From: Fennellomyces sp. T-0311
Taxonomy: Eukaryota > Mucoromycota > Mucoromycetes > Mucorales > Lichtheimiaceae
Direction: 5' to 3'
Length of the DNA: 64,000 nucleotides
Assembly: GCA_025266875.1 (NCBI GenBank)
Contig: JALLLT010000002.1
Location: forward strand, 1,612,001-1,676,000
Shown: positions 20,395 to 32,097 of the stretch, one piece after another
Layout: each line of letters begins with the position of its first letter
How positions within the stretch are numbered: the stretch's first letter is position 1
Program-made: the position numbers and the translations under genes
The notes under the pieces: model-generated
Told to the model about the DNA's origin: nothing
The model's input: the letters and a program-made list of their open reading frames with translations, nothing else
Database searches by the model: none

Positions 20395-23180
20395 CTAAGT
20401 GCTGTCATCTGGCCCATCCTCTTCCTGGCCCGCTTGCTTCTCTTTTTGCTTTCGCTCCATGTAGAGTTTCTTGCGCATGTCGGCGTCCTTTTGTGCCCGG
20501 AGTCGCTCGATTTCCTCTGCGCCTCCTGTCTTTTTCAGCTTCTTGTTGCCAACGAACGTCGTCAATTCTCGCTCAAACTCGTCAATGCGATTGTCCAACT
20601 CCCGCTGACGCATTTTCTCCGACTGCTCCAACGCACGCAGGCGTCGCTCGTGGTCGACGTCGATAGTTTGCACCTGCTTCAGGACGCTGCTCATTCCTTC
20701 GAACCCTTCTTCCGCAGGTGCCACATGGAACTCTCGGACGACGGGCTTGGTTTTGGCTTGGTAGGCGCAGATCTTTTCAAGCTGCTCGTAGACCTCCACC
20801 AGAGCTGTCAAATCATCGCGCATGTCTAGCAACAAGCCCTCCTGCTCCTTGAGCATCTGCTGCTCTTTGACGATGGTCTGCAGTTCTTGCTCCCACGTCT
20901 TCTTCCATCTGGGCTTGACGCTGACAATGTAGGCGCCAAACTCTTCAATTTCCTTGGCAACCAGATCGCGCTCCTTGTTGCAATGCGCCATTTGTGCTTC
21001 CGAGGGGCGGCACTTGCGTTGTGTGACATCCAGTTTCAGTTGGTCCACCGTGTCCTGCAAGTCTTCTAATCGCCCAGTAATCTTGTCAGAACTGGTCAAA
21101 AGCTTCTCTTTGCCTTCTTCGATAAAGAGACGAGCGGCCGAGCGGGCCGTCTGCTTGCCCTCGTCTTGCTCCTCGCGCTCGCGCAGCTGCTGCGCCTTTT
21201 CCTTGAGTTCTTCAACAATCTCGTCTGTGCCCTGCCGCATTTCCTTTTGGAGTTGGCGCAGAACGGCCATGTCTCGACGCAACGTCTCGATTTCGCGCAG
21301 CTGAGCCTGCAGTTGGGCTGTAGGGATGTGTGTCGATGAGTCAGATGATGGCGACGGTGCCTCAGGTGCCTCAGCGGCTGGTGCCTCAACCACAGGCGGA
21401 GGGGTAGGGGGAGGTGGTTGTTGCTGCTGCTGCTGCAATGACTTTTGGGTTTCAGCAACCTGTTTCTTCAAATCGTCCACATGTTCAACAAACAGGCGCC
21501 GGATCTCGCCCATTTCCTTTTCCACCGATTCCGTAACGCGGTCCATCCATTGCTTTTGCGCCGCCTCTCCTTCGTTGACGTTAAGCGAAAGCACCGACTT
21601 GTCGCTCACCTCTTCCAGATTCTCGAGCTCATACGACACGTTGAGAGCTGGATCGCGGATGTAGATGTTGGGGAAATCATTCAGACCTGACGAGTAGTTG
21701 AACCGCTCGATAAACAGCATTCGCAGTGCTGGGATGCTGATCTCCCCCGTATAATACACCTTTTTGACATCTTTGCCGATCTGCAGATAGAGGGTCAAAC
21801 CTATTGCACGGGTTAGAAGTCGAGTGCAGCTCATAGCGTGGAAATACGTACCCTTCTCGTCCGTCGTCTCAGCCGTTTCTTCTTCTTTTATAGCTTCAGG
21901 CTCTGAGGCGATGGTTTCTGACTCGCTGACCGTTCGCAACTTGCTCAATCCTTCCGTCGACCGGCGTGAAGGCAGCGAAGGCACGGGGGGCGCAAGGTCG
22001 TTGCCGGGTCGCTTCATTGGATGATAGTCACCCGAAGCACCGTTGGCACGGAACATGGATGCCCGACGCACGGACGAACGACGAGCCAGGTTTTCCTGAC
22101 GCTTCAGAGCAGCCAGCGCACTGGCGGTGCTTGGGTCATTTTCGTCGAAATCAGAAGGCGGTTTCGGCGATGGCTGGTGCTGAGGCATGGGAGGCGGAGG
22201 CGGAGGAGCGGGTGGTGGGGCAGCATTGGAGGGTGTGGTTGCATAGTAACTCGGATTGCGTGTTGAAGAAGTTGAAGAAGGTCGATTGTCGCCTGAAGTT
22301 GAGGTGGACGGCGAAGGCATGCGCTGGGGCAATGGTGAATAAGGTCGAGGAGCATAACGAGGCGAGTTTTCTGAGGAAACCGACGGTCGAGGCATGCCTG
22401 ACCGTGGATCATAGTCGGACGCGGTGACGCGTGCATTGGCAAGCGGCGGCGACCCGGGAGGATAAATGGGACCTCGCGGAGGCGACTGCATTCCTCGGTT
22501 GAGAGCAGCTTGAGGCACTTCGCGGCGCCAAGAGTCGGTGGATCGATACGAGTCAGTGGATCGATAAGAGTCTCGACTTGACCACTGTTGTTGCTGTGCG
22601 TCTCGTTCACGTAGCGAATGCTGCTTTCCTTTCAGCCCATGCAGCAGGTGTACGATAACGTCTCGGATTTTCGGCAGGTGCTGATCAAGTGTGGCCTGTG
22701 AAGGTTCTTCGTTCATTGCTGCCGACACCGTTTCTTTGAGTTGATGAGGTATCCAAGCGAGATCACTAAAAACAGAGCTCTTATATCAATAAACGCAGTT
22801 GCAGCAATGAAACAGGTTTTACCTCATGGCCACGCCATTCTCTTCAAACGCCTGCGACACCAAATGAAACTGCCGTTCTAGCGTCTCACGATACTCGAGA
22901 ATTTCGGTTGTGCTTGCTCGAAGTTGTGACCATTGTGTTAATGCTTCGAGAAGCGCCTTTGTCGTGCGTAGAAGCTTTGTAACCACTTGCTCAATCTCGC
23001 CAGCCTAATCGATCGAATAAGAAAAACCAGTTTTTCCTGTCAATGTGCGTCTTTTCAACAAGGCGTGTTTCGTCTTTTGCTTACCTGACCCCTGTTGCTG
23101 CTACTTCCTCGGTGGATGAGATCAGGCCGTCGTGGGGCATTGGAGGGTGGATAGTGGCCGTTTTCGTATCCGTAGTCCAT
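20395..23180 (-). CDS. BUD6: Bud6/Aip3-like actin- and formin-regulating polarity protein
   Basis: Bud6 (Aip3) is a formin-activating, actin-binding component of the polarisome at hyphal tips. The first exon starts at ATG 23178-23180 (MDYGYENGHYPP) and joins, across introns near 23007-23084 and 22766-22823, to AGEIEQVVTKLLRTTKALLE and LAWIPHQLKETVSAAMNEE. A long Pro/Ser-rich disordered region with poly-Pro and Gln runs follows. The diagnostic AIP3 domain starts at KGLTLYLQIGKDVKKVYYTG (after removing an in-frame intron at about 21791-21851), then ALRMLFIERFNYSSGLNDFP and NIYIRDPALNVSYELENLEE. The rest is coiled coil (about residues 480-830) with heptad Leu/Glu/Lys patterns to the end GQEEDGPDDST and stop TAG. 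Divergently oriented to the SmD1 gene. Confidence 0.9.
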
Positions 23181-23986
23181 GGCTATTTTTTGGGTTTCGA
23201 AAGCTGAGAATCGGCCAAGGCACAGGGAGCCTTCTTAACAAAATAAGGTGACCCATACCAAAAGCGGAACTGGCTGTGCTTTGGAAGGCACACGCACCAG
23301 CCCCACCGGATACACAATGGCCCCGATTCCTTGTCCGTGCATCGCCAATTCACGCCAGCTGTCGCAAAACTGAAACATGTTCCTGAACAGATCAGATGCG
23401 TTATCTGATTCAGAGTATCCCTGCTGCCACAGAGACAGACTCGCAATTGCTGCGGCTTTTATTCGTGTGCTATGCAAATAACATCATGCATTGGAGCAAC
23501 AACAGCATGCGATGCAGCTAAAGTGCATATATAGATCTGCTCTCTGCGCTATGAAGGCAGTATCTACGGGCGAAGATGGGCGTTGTACTAGCCCCCAGCA
23601 ACTCCCAACCCAACTTTTGGCAGGGCATGATCCCTACTACACTCAGTTTCGTTAACAATAGGACCAACGGACGAGAGCTATGTTGCTGTAATTTAAAGCG
23701 TTGCAATTAGCGGTTAGCCAAGAAATAGGTCCAGCGTTGCCTATTTTCCAGGGCTAACAAGCCAGCATAGTCGTCGACTTGACCAGTATGTGTATTCTAC
23801 ACACCCCTTTTCGCGTCGTCTGGGCTCCCTTGTTTTAATGCAACAGCAGGATTTCATTATGTGTGGCTTAGCTGAGTAGTGGACTTGGGCTGTAAGTCAA
23901 TCCAGGCGGAGGGCAACGGCGCAGAGACAGCAGAGTGACACTGTGCTAGCTCTCCACCATCGCTTGAACACTTTACCCTACCGATC
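23181..23986. promoter_or_regulatory. Divergent intergenic region between Bud6 and SmD1
   Basis: About 0.8 kb separating two divergent start codons, so it should contain both promoters. Short minus-strand frames at 23183-23477 fall in the probable Bud6 5' UTR and are not supported as genes. I see no clear named motif. Confidence 0.4.
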
Positions 23987-24580
23987 ATGAAATTAGTTAG
24001 GTAAGAATCAATTCCCTTCAATCCAGCGTGCATGCTGTCATTGCGTACTTCCTCTGCATTGCTCGCGATATAGAGACGCATTTAATGGAACATTTTTGTA
24101 CACGCGTCACTCACCACATTTATGTGCACGATCTTGTAGATTCTTAATGAAGCTGAATAACGAGACGGTCAGCGTCGAGTTGAAAAACGGCACAGTCGTT
24201 CATGGCACAATTACTGGTATAATAGATTATAAATTGACATTTTACAACAGCCAATCTAATAAGGATGAATGGCTAGGTGTGGACATGAGCATGAATACAC
24301 ATTTGAAGACGGTCAAGATGACTGTAAAGAACCGAGACCCTACGAGTCTGGACTCACTCAGCATCCGAGGAAACAACATTCGATGCGTCATCCTCCCTGA
24401 CAGCTTACCGCTCGATACATTGCTGATTGATGATACTCCAAAGTCCAAGGGCAAGAAGAAAGAAGGTAAGGCTCTGACCGTGAGATATGCACGGATTCTA
24501 ACGTATTGCATGTAGCACCTGCGGGCCGTGGACGTGGTCGCGGCATCCGCGGTCGTGGAAGAGGCAGAGGCAGACGCTAA
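23987..24580 (+). CDS. SMD1: Small nuclear ribonucleoprotein Sm D1
   Basis: Core Sm-ring protein of spliceosomal snRNPs. The mature product is 114 residues, close to the usual 119. Exon 1 is only 14 nt (23987-24000, MKLVR) and is followed by an intron to 24139; exon 2 begins [18 protein letters not shown] (Sm1 motif) and TVVHGTITG, an intron at 24216-24276 is removed before [20 protein letters not shown], and the Sm2 motif is seen in [19 protein letters not shown], then [11 protein letters not shown]. After a last intron (24465-24512) comes the Gly/Arg tail with RGRGRG repeats, the usual substrate of arginine dimethylation. The stop is TAA 24578-24580. Every block matches known SmD1 proteins almost residue for residue. 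Confidence 0.96.
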
Positions 24581-24590
24581 AACGCAGCAT

Positions 24591-24596
24591 AATAAA
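24591..24596 (+). terminator. Putative polyadenylation signal of SmD1
   Basis: AATAAA located 10 bp after the SmD1 stop codon. Confidence 0.45.
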
Positions 24597-24801
24597 GTTC
24601 GCGCATTTCTGTGTAATGGTTGTGAAGAGCAGTTTTTAAGGGGTTATGAGATCAATATCAGTATTAAGGAGGCGCTTAGGACCCTGGATGTTTATTGTGT
24701 AGAGGCTGTAAGATTAAAAAGTAAGTAATTAAACGGGAAAGTGAAGGGATCGGGGAAGAGAGTGGAAGTAGATGCTTTGTACAGAATTATTAAGATGCGA
24801 A

Positions 24802-26091
24802 TCACACACTCTGGCCTGCTGAGCTATGATATCGTTTGCTGGCAATATGTCCCTGGACGCGTTCATGGCGACGAAGTGCATCCATGCGTGTGAACTTTTT
24901 GCCACACTGGTTGCAGTAGCAAAAGGGTCTGTTCTTCATATGGATCGACTGATGCCTTGACAGATCGTACGAGCGACGGAACGTCTGCCCGCAGATGCGG
25001 CGCGAGGACGGGTCGACGATGTGTTCGCACAAGAACTGGCCTGGCGTTCGACTGCTTGACTTGATTTGCGAGGCCCGACGGACCGCAGGAGGCGGCGCTG
25101 AGGAGCAGGATGAAGAAGGAGACGAAGGTGTTTGCGGAGGTGAGCGGAGGTGTTGATCGATCGGTGCCAGCTGAGTATTGTGATGAGGATGAGTGAGCGA
25201 GGCGATGGCCGGCAGCTTTGGATATGGCGGTGATGGGGGCGCTACACTAGTTCTGCGGAGCTCCAGAGGATGCACAATGGGCGGCGGCGGCGGCGGCGGC
25301 GACTCGAACAAGGAGTTGTGTCGCGGCGGGGAATAAAGGTCAGGCAGCTTACGTGCTCGAAGCTCATCGGCCGACACCACGCGCTGCTTCTTCTGGACTG
25401 GCTCGTCGAATGACACACCAGAGTCTTTTCGGGCCGAGTAGGATGTCTCGTCATGATCGTACTGGAACCGCATTTCCGTCGTGTGTGCCGCAGACCATCT
25501 TAGAACCGTCGGCTTGATCACCGGGATATCGTCCGGAGACTGCTTGGGGAACACTATTGGATGCTTGTTAACCACACGATCTATGTATGCTGCTGTGGCA
25601 ATAATTTTTCGATCTTTACTTGGTAAACTTTCTCGGCGAAGAAGAGGGGGGGAAAGCGTTCGAGCCCGTTTGCGCTGCAAAACAAGCTCAAGGTAATGGC
25701 GCTCGGACATTGACTTTAAAGCGTCTTGCAGGGAATGGTCATCGTGCAGGATGGTGCACCCTGCTTGCTGCTGTTCATTATTGGTGTCGTCCACAGTAAT
25801 ATGGTAGTCGTTTATACAGAGATCCTGACAGGTTCGCAAATGGGTTAGCATTGCGCGTCCAACTGGTCGCCAATGACTCTATTGTACCTCATGAGACGCA
25901 GCAAGCCGCATTTTGTCGAAGAGCTCCTCGAATCGAGGGGCCTTGTCTTGATATATGCAAATATGCAGAGGGAAAGAGAGTGACTTTCCCTCAACTCGCA
26001 CTCTAAGTAACGAACATTTGGTGTGAGGGTTCGCTTTTCGCCCGCAACGGCAAATGTGTTACCTGAATCGATAGATTGTTTTGTACATCAT
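24802..26091 (-). CDS. C2H2 zinc-finger transcription regulator
   Basis: Two adjacent C2H2-type fingers lie near the C terminus: CEHIVDPSSRRICGQTFRRS with YDLSRHQSIH, and CNQCGKKFTRMDALRRHERV ending QGH. They are preceded by a long Pro/Ser-rich region containing an 8-residue poly-Pro run and basic NLS-like patches (KKQR, RKRAR). The N terminus is recovered by splicing: exon 1 begins ATG 26089-26091 (MMYKTIYRFR), then an intron of about 58 nt, then VRVEGKSLSFPLHICIYQDK, FEELFDKMRLAASHE, an intron of about 64 nt, and DLCINDYHITVDDTNNEQQ. That N-terminal block looks like a folded domain, possibly PB1- or ubiquitin-like, but I cannot assign it. The stop is TGA 24802. Targets are unknown. Confidence 0.8.
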
Positions 26092-27529
26092 TAAGGGAAA
26101 TGGCCGTGCGTGCGTGTGTGTGTGTGTGTGTGTGTGTGACAATGTTGTTGTGTGTAGGTATTAATAGATGGTTGTTAATAAAGAAAAAAAGATGTATTAA
26201 GAAAAGAGTGGGTGGGGGAAATCTAACAACTGCTAAAGACGTGAGGAAAAATGAGAGGAAAGGGCAACTTCCATGTAAGATACGTGCCAGAATTTATACA
26301 ATGCTGTGAAAGGGGTGGCGAAGCTATATATGAGAAGAGAGAGTGTGTAAAGAGAGAGAACGCAACACGTACACACACAAAATAACCTCCTGTTCTAAAA
26401 AAGCAGACTCAAACACAATAGGTGGCTATTATTATGATTTATGATGTGGTTGCCGTCATCATCCGCAACAGTTATCATTCTCAGCAACCCAAATAGCGAG
26501 CTTATAACTCCCTTTGCATGTGGTCATGGCAACGTGGGTACTCCTCACCCACACTGTCGCTTTCTTTTTCGGGGTGCCAATGCTCCTAACCGAATAATCG
26601 TTGCTCTTGCTAGGTTACTGTCTTTGACTTATCGCCACACTATCCGCCTGCACTTTCTCCCTGTCCTGCAATCTCCGTCATGAGAGAAGCCAGACTTTTC
26701 TCTGCCCTTGCAAAATCCCTTTCGCTTTCATAATTTTTTTATGTATGATGAATCGTGCTGATGCTTTGCGTTAAGGTGTATGTGTGTACTGACATTACAT
26801 AGCCCTGGATTTTGGGGCAAAAAGGGAAGCCTCATTGACTTTTGGATACTTGAAGCATGCTCTTTGTCGTTGTTTTCTATAATTATGTTCATGTTGCCGG
26901 TATCCCTTTTCGACCAAATCGCCTTGGAAGTGGCATACAATTGCTTTTTCATCTACTTTTTAACTCCCCTTTCCCTCCTTTTTTAACGAATATTGAGTTC
27001 TGTATTATGCACATAATAATATAATAATGCTGGACATTTGTGAGACAATTAAGTAATGCTACTGTGCATATGTCGTACAAACTGGCCGATTCTTTTTTTT
27101 GGGTCGTTGCGTTTTGTGTGACAAAAATAGCGACAACTTCGCTTATTGACACTGATAAAGCCACATACGATGCTTGCATTTGCACGAGAATACTGGAAAA
27201 CCACTCCTCTCCATTCACACACCTCTTTTTTGTTTTCAAGGAGTCACGGAGAGGTCTTACCAACAGACTGTGATACCCTGGATGTCTCCCAATCCGATTG
27301 ACACAAGCGAGAAGGGCCCTGGGGAAGATCAAGTTGGTGCGGTGCAAGAAGGAGTCCATTTATGTAATTGCAAACGAGGGAGGAACCAAAAACAAGTGTC
27401 AAGTGTATTCTATAATGTCGGCTAACTGGTGTTGCAGATTCTTTTCCCTGCATCCACTTCCTCATCTCACGAAAGTCAAGGCAACATTCTCTTTTTCTTT
27501 TTTAATATAAAAAACATAGCTAGTACTTT
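26092..27529. other. Long intergenic region with pyrimidine-rich tracts
   Basis: About 1.4 kb upstream of the C2H2 gene and downstream of CCT5. It contains a GT microsatellite, purine-rich stretches (GAGAGAGTGTG near 26335-26360) and T/C-rich tracts near 26560-27000. Small overlapping frames on both strands are not convincing. A long promoter or 5' leader for the C2H2 regulator is a reasonable guess. Confidence 0.45.
26114..26138. repeat. GT dinucleotide microsatellite
   Basis: A run of about 12 GT units directly upstream of the C2H2 gene start, preceded by GTGCGTGC. Confidence 0.85.
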
Positions 27530-29662
27530 TTACGCCTCCTCAGCGCCCGTGGTAATCACATCGTCGATCTTGAGAATCATCTTTACAAGCTGTGTGGCCA
27601 ACAGGAACTGTTGGCGCTTGGAGATCAATGGGTCATACACATGCTGCTCTTTCATATCTAATATAACATGTCAACAAGGAACAAGATTAATGTTTCTGAA
27701 CTCGTATCCACATAGGGGGACGCTTATGAAGGAGGCAAAGAGAGAGGGGAGCCAACTTACCATTAGAATTCTTGAATAGACAGTCGACACCCAGGCGAGG
27801 GTTTCCGGTGGTTGCTTGCTGTGCCTTGACCTCAGCCAAGGTTTCGATGGGTGATAGACCAGAGTTCTCGGCTAGCGCCAAGGGCGTGGCATCCAATGCA
27901 TCGGCAAAGGCGCGCATAGCGTATTGTTCAATGGTCGAGATCTAGGTGTCCGTCTTACTTAGCACTAGTTGGCAAACTTAAAACCTTTTCTCGCTCCCCT
28001 TACCTCATCGGCCACCTTGGACACGGCCAACGAGCAGCTGATTTCAGCTGCACCGCCACCATATACAACTCGGTTATCACGGACCAAATTGCGGACAGCA
28101 CAAATAGCATCATGCAGCGATCTCTTTGCTTCATCAATGATCTAAAGTCCCCACAGCACATATTAATATAACACAGAAACAGGTCTCCATTTTTATCAGC
28201 CCTTTTCAGCTTACCATCTTGTTACCACCACGCACAAACACAGTAACAGCACGGCTGTTTGCGCATTCCTCAATCACCAGCATCCGGTCCTTGGTGGTGC
28301 CAAAGGCCAATTCACGGACAACACCAGCATGGCCGAGTTTCTCAGGTGAAAGGTCTTCGAATCGAGGAACGATGCGGCCGTTGGTGGCGATGGCAATCAG
28401 CTCGATCTCGGGACCGCCCACCCATCGGACAGCGGGCAACTTGTTCTGCAACAACAGATGGTTTGCCTCGTCATCGAAACCCCATTGACAGATAACAAGG
28501 TTTGCACCCGACTCCTTGACCTTGTTGATCATATCCTCGAACTTGCTCTTTTCATATTCCTGCAGCTTCTTGTACTCTTCGACCGAGGTGATGTCGAGCT
28601 TATGCTTGGTCTTTGGTCGTGGGGGCTCGAAAGCGCATGTGAGGATAGCAAGCTTGGCGTCACGGATCTCCCGCGGCATTTGAGGGTGTGACATGTCCTT
28701 GTCGACAACGACGCCGTGGACAAGTGTGGTATCTTGCAGCGAGCCGCCCATCTTACCATCCACCTTGATCAGCTCGAAATCAACGTCCTTACGTTCCAAG
28801 TCGGCGACGGAGAGCACGGCTTCCACGGCAATGTCGGCGAACTGTTCGTGGCATTTGGAGACACTGGGACAAGGCATGAGCGCGCACGCCTTTTTGCTGC
28901 GTATAGGTAGACTTACATCTTGCTGCCCAGACTGGTCATGGCCGTCTTTTTAAGGTTGGCCGTGTTGTCCCTGCTGAAATCAATGGTGTCTGAAATTTTA
29001 TCCAATTGCTCGACAGCCACATTACAGGCACGCTCGAAACCGTCGGCGATACGGATGGGGTGGATGCCTCGGTCAAGAAGCTGTTCGCACTGTTCTAACA
29101 AAGCACCGGCAAGCACTGATCCCATTTCCATTAACATTACACGAAAAACACAGCGAAAAAAAAAAACTTTACCGACGACGCCCGTTGTGCCATCACCGAT
29201 TTCGTCATCTTGGCTTTTCGACAACTGGACCAAAAGTTTGGCGATCTGATGCTCCACTTGCATCTGATCCAAAATTGTGGCACCGTCGTTAGTCACCGTA
29301 ATATCACCATCAGGCGAGATCAAGATCTTGTCAAGACCTAAACGTCAAAATTAACATCTCGAGATTACGCGGTTCCGCATCATGTTTCATTACCTCGAGG
29401 ACCTAAAGAAGTTCTAATAATGTTGGACACGGTCTTTGCTGCGAGAATATGCGACTAAAAACATGTACAGATGAGTTTATCAAGGTTCATAAAGTGGATC
29501 GCGAATGACATGCTTCGTGCGACAGGTCAGAAAAAAACTTACACGGATGGCTTCGATGCCAGACAATCTGGATTTTCTTTGTCCTTCACGGACAATGATG
29601 AATGGTCTTCCGTACTCATCCGTTGCGTACACAGCGGAATTGGGATCGATGTTGGCAGCCAT
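27530..29662 (-). CDS. CCT5: Chaperonin TRiC/CCT subunit epsilon
   Basis: Subunit of the cytosolic chaperonin that folds actin and tubulin. The start is ATG 29660-29662 ([18 protein letters not shown]), then [16 protein letters not shown]; after introns [60 protein letters not shown] and the ATP-site motif [12 protein letters not shown]. Later blocks: [54 protein letters not shown] (epsilon-type), [53 protein letters not shown], the second ATP motif [10 protein letters not shown], and [18 protein letters not shown]. It ends [20 protein letters not shown] at 27530. At least seven short introns. Expected length is about 540 residues, complete. Confidence 0.95.
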
Positions 29663-30176
29663 CTTTATTTTTTGAAGGAAGAAAGGTCAAGTTCGCGTTG
29701 CGAAGCCAATTTTCAAGGTTATTTTGACAGCCGCCTCGTAACTGTATTCCGCTGCTGTGTACTAAACCTTGTTTCCCTTGGATACATTATTACTATGGTG
29801 ATTGGTATCGTAAAGAGCATGTCTCAGAGCCACACTTCTGTGATTAATGTGTTAACGCTATGTTTTGCTACAGGTCAATTGCTGTATTAGTCAGACAACA
29901 TTTGTGCACACGTAATTCGTGCTCTGCTGCTGCGAATCAATTTACAAGCATAGGAGACGCATTGGGTATCATGGACCGATTTGTAGCGGTGTGCGTGCTA
30001 TGAATCTGATATCAAACATTGATGCACCAAGTTGACTGGGTTACGCAGTTATGGGATGAACTGGTGCCACTTTAAAGCACGCAGCACTGACGATTCGATA
30101 ATCCAATTGTTTTTACTTTGGCGTATGTACTTATATATAATATATGCATGGAGGGAAAATGTACGGTGGTGATATG
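29663..30176. promoter_or_regulatory. Upstream region of CCT5
   Basis: About 0.5 kb between the CCT5 start and the end of the Thp3-like gene. A palindrome TTCGC-GTT-GCGAA is seen at 29692-29704, 30 bp from the CCT5 ATG; its function is unknown. No gene is supported. Confidence 0.35.
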
Positions 30177-31922
30177 CTATCTTTGTCCTTTGATATCCGC
30201 AGTTCGATATTTGTTCGCAATGGCAGCATTGATGTGTGGAAGAGCAGCTTTCGTATCCAGGCGATTCGTCGCTTCATCCACTGTGACACCATGCTTACTG
30301 AGGAATTCAACAACTTCTTGAACAGAGTAAAACGCCAACTCCTTTTTAATAAAATCCAAAGGAAGGCCCATCGGAAAACTATGCGTATATCCTTTAGTAT
30401 ATACATATTGGCACATGCCCAACTAACATGCCTTTTGCACAACATCGATAGTGCTTTCACACGTTCTCTGGGGACAAACTGATCCATCAGCAGTGCATTG
30501 CGGTTGGGTGCTTCTTGGTACAATTTAAAGAACTGGTGGTAATTTCCGGAAGCAAGAGCAGAACGTACTGCCAAGGCATGCTTCAACGCCTTTGATTTTT
30601 TCTTTTTTCCGCTTGTCCGCTGAGCTTTCGCCAGTGCCCGTTTCTCCAACAGTGAATTCATCTCTGATTATAGGAACATTTAGTCAGGATTGGCAGAAAG
30701 CAGCTTCACAAACCATACCAGCACGATTGCCCGAAAACAACAGGTAAAGGATTTCATATGCATGGAATTCGCCATTGGATATGCTTACGGCATCATCCGC
30801 GTACAGCTCTTTCAGTTGGCTTTGGCATTGGTTATATTCGCTAAGATCACCCTGGAGGTATATTTAGTTTGCGGGCTCCGTTTAGACGCGTGCACGTACC
30901 ATTTGGAGCGCGATCCGTGCGTGATATTCGTAAACCATAACTGTAAAGTCATTGCGGATGCCTTGCACCTATAGAGACGGTTAGAGCCAGAGAAAAGAGA
31001 ACGATATGCGCTTACTGTTAGGTCTTGACGTATTGATTTGAATTGTTCACAGGTGTATGTGTAGTTTTGATCTTTGCCCCACTTTTTCTTGAGCTGCTTG
31101 TAGGCCTGCTGTAACACCGGCAACGGGCGTACTGTAGAAGGATCTGGTGCCTATATATTCTCGGTCAGAGAATACCCCCAGCAATGATTGATTACTTACA
31201 GATGTCAAACGAAAATAGGGCTTTTCCAAGGACTGGGAGGTCCCAATGATTCTGCCATCTATACTGAGCTCCTGTGTAGACAATGTAGTTAGTTGCCTTT
31301 CCCTCTACCACAGAAAGCATCACTACGCACCACGGCGTTATTGATTTCTGAAGATCTGACAGGTCGATCGGTTTGAAAGCGCATCGCACGTCGCTCGCGC
31401 GCCTGTTGCTCTTCAAGCGTGAGCTCAGTAGGTATTATGCCCCCCGTCGTGCCTGTACCAGCGTTGGGGCTACTGCTATACACGGCCAACGCGATTGAGT
31501 ACTAGATACTTGCAATGGAACAACATTGCACTCACGTTGCTTTTTTAGGTGCTGATCTTTGGCTACGATTAGGATTAGGGAGTCCTCCGGATGATCTACG
31601 TAGCAATGTTAGTGTCAAGTCAAATAGAAACGGACGTTTCTATGGGATCGTACGCCGGTAAAGGCTGTTCTCTCCAGTTTGTCATGGCGTCTGATTCCAG
31701 GAGAATGGCGCGCAATTCTGATTCCAACTCGCTTTCTTTTCCAGGTAAGCAGTTGTCGAAGGCCGCTGTAACATAAGCTCTAGATAAATGAGCGCGTCAA
31801 GTAACATTTTCAAAGTAAACATCTGAATCGAACCTTAGATCTGGTGCAAAATCCGACGGTTTTATTTCAGAATGCTTTACTTTGCGCTTCTTTACTCGCG
31901 GCTCCGTCGAGTCAGAACCCAT
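30177..31922 (-). CDS. SAC3/GANP-domain protein, Thp3/LENG8-like
   Basis: Family of yeast Thp3 (YPR045C) and human LENG8, linked to transcription elongation, splicing and mRNA export. The start is ATG 31920-31922 (MGSDSTEPRVKKRKVK, NLS-like). Splicing joins FAPDL to RAYVTAAFDNCLPGKESE, WREQPLP to SSGGLPNPNRSQRSAPKK, then LTLEEQQARERRAMRFQTDR, ELSIDGRIIGTSQSLEKPYF, and VLQQAYKQLKKKWGKDQNY. The SAC3 core follows: FKSIRQDLTVQGIRNDF, VYEYHARIALQMGDLSEYNQ, CQSQLKELYADDAVSISNGE, FHAYEILYLLFSGNRA, LKHALAVRSALASGNYHQFF and LYQEAPNRNALLMDQFVPRE. The C-terminal winged-helix-like part is SFPMGLPLDFIKKELAFYSV. The stop is TAG 30177. About nine introns. The block order and spacing match LENG8 well. Confidence 0.88.
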
Positions 31923-32097
31923 TTCAGAAAAGAAGAAGCGGACAGCAACGTTCGAACAAAGAAAAAAATCATCACTGGCGGCATGAATTTCGAGGGCAAG
32001 CAACAGACAGCCACACACTTGAAAGAAGCAGTAATATGCAAAATATATATTGTAGCTGTAAAAAGTAAGAAGAATAAAGCAAAGAATGTACATTTTC

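Noticed and set aside
20434..22427. Several plus-strand ORFs of 110-153 codons across the Bud6 region
   Set aside because: They are antisense shadows of the minus-strand Bud6 coding sequence, with Cys/Ser-rich translations typical of reversed coiled-coil and Pro-rich codons.
25785..25851. ATG 25851 (MLTHLRTCQ) as the start of the C2H2 protein
   Set aside because: This stretch lies in a GT-AG intron (GTACAATAG...CTGTCAG); the upstream exons join in frame across it.
26114..26138. GT run considered as part of a tandem-repeat coding sequence
   Set aside because: No long frame extends through it with sensible composition; it is a simple microsatellite upstream of a gene.
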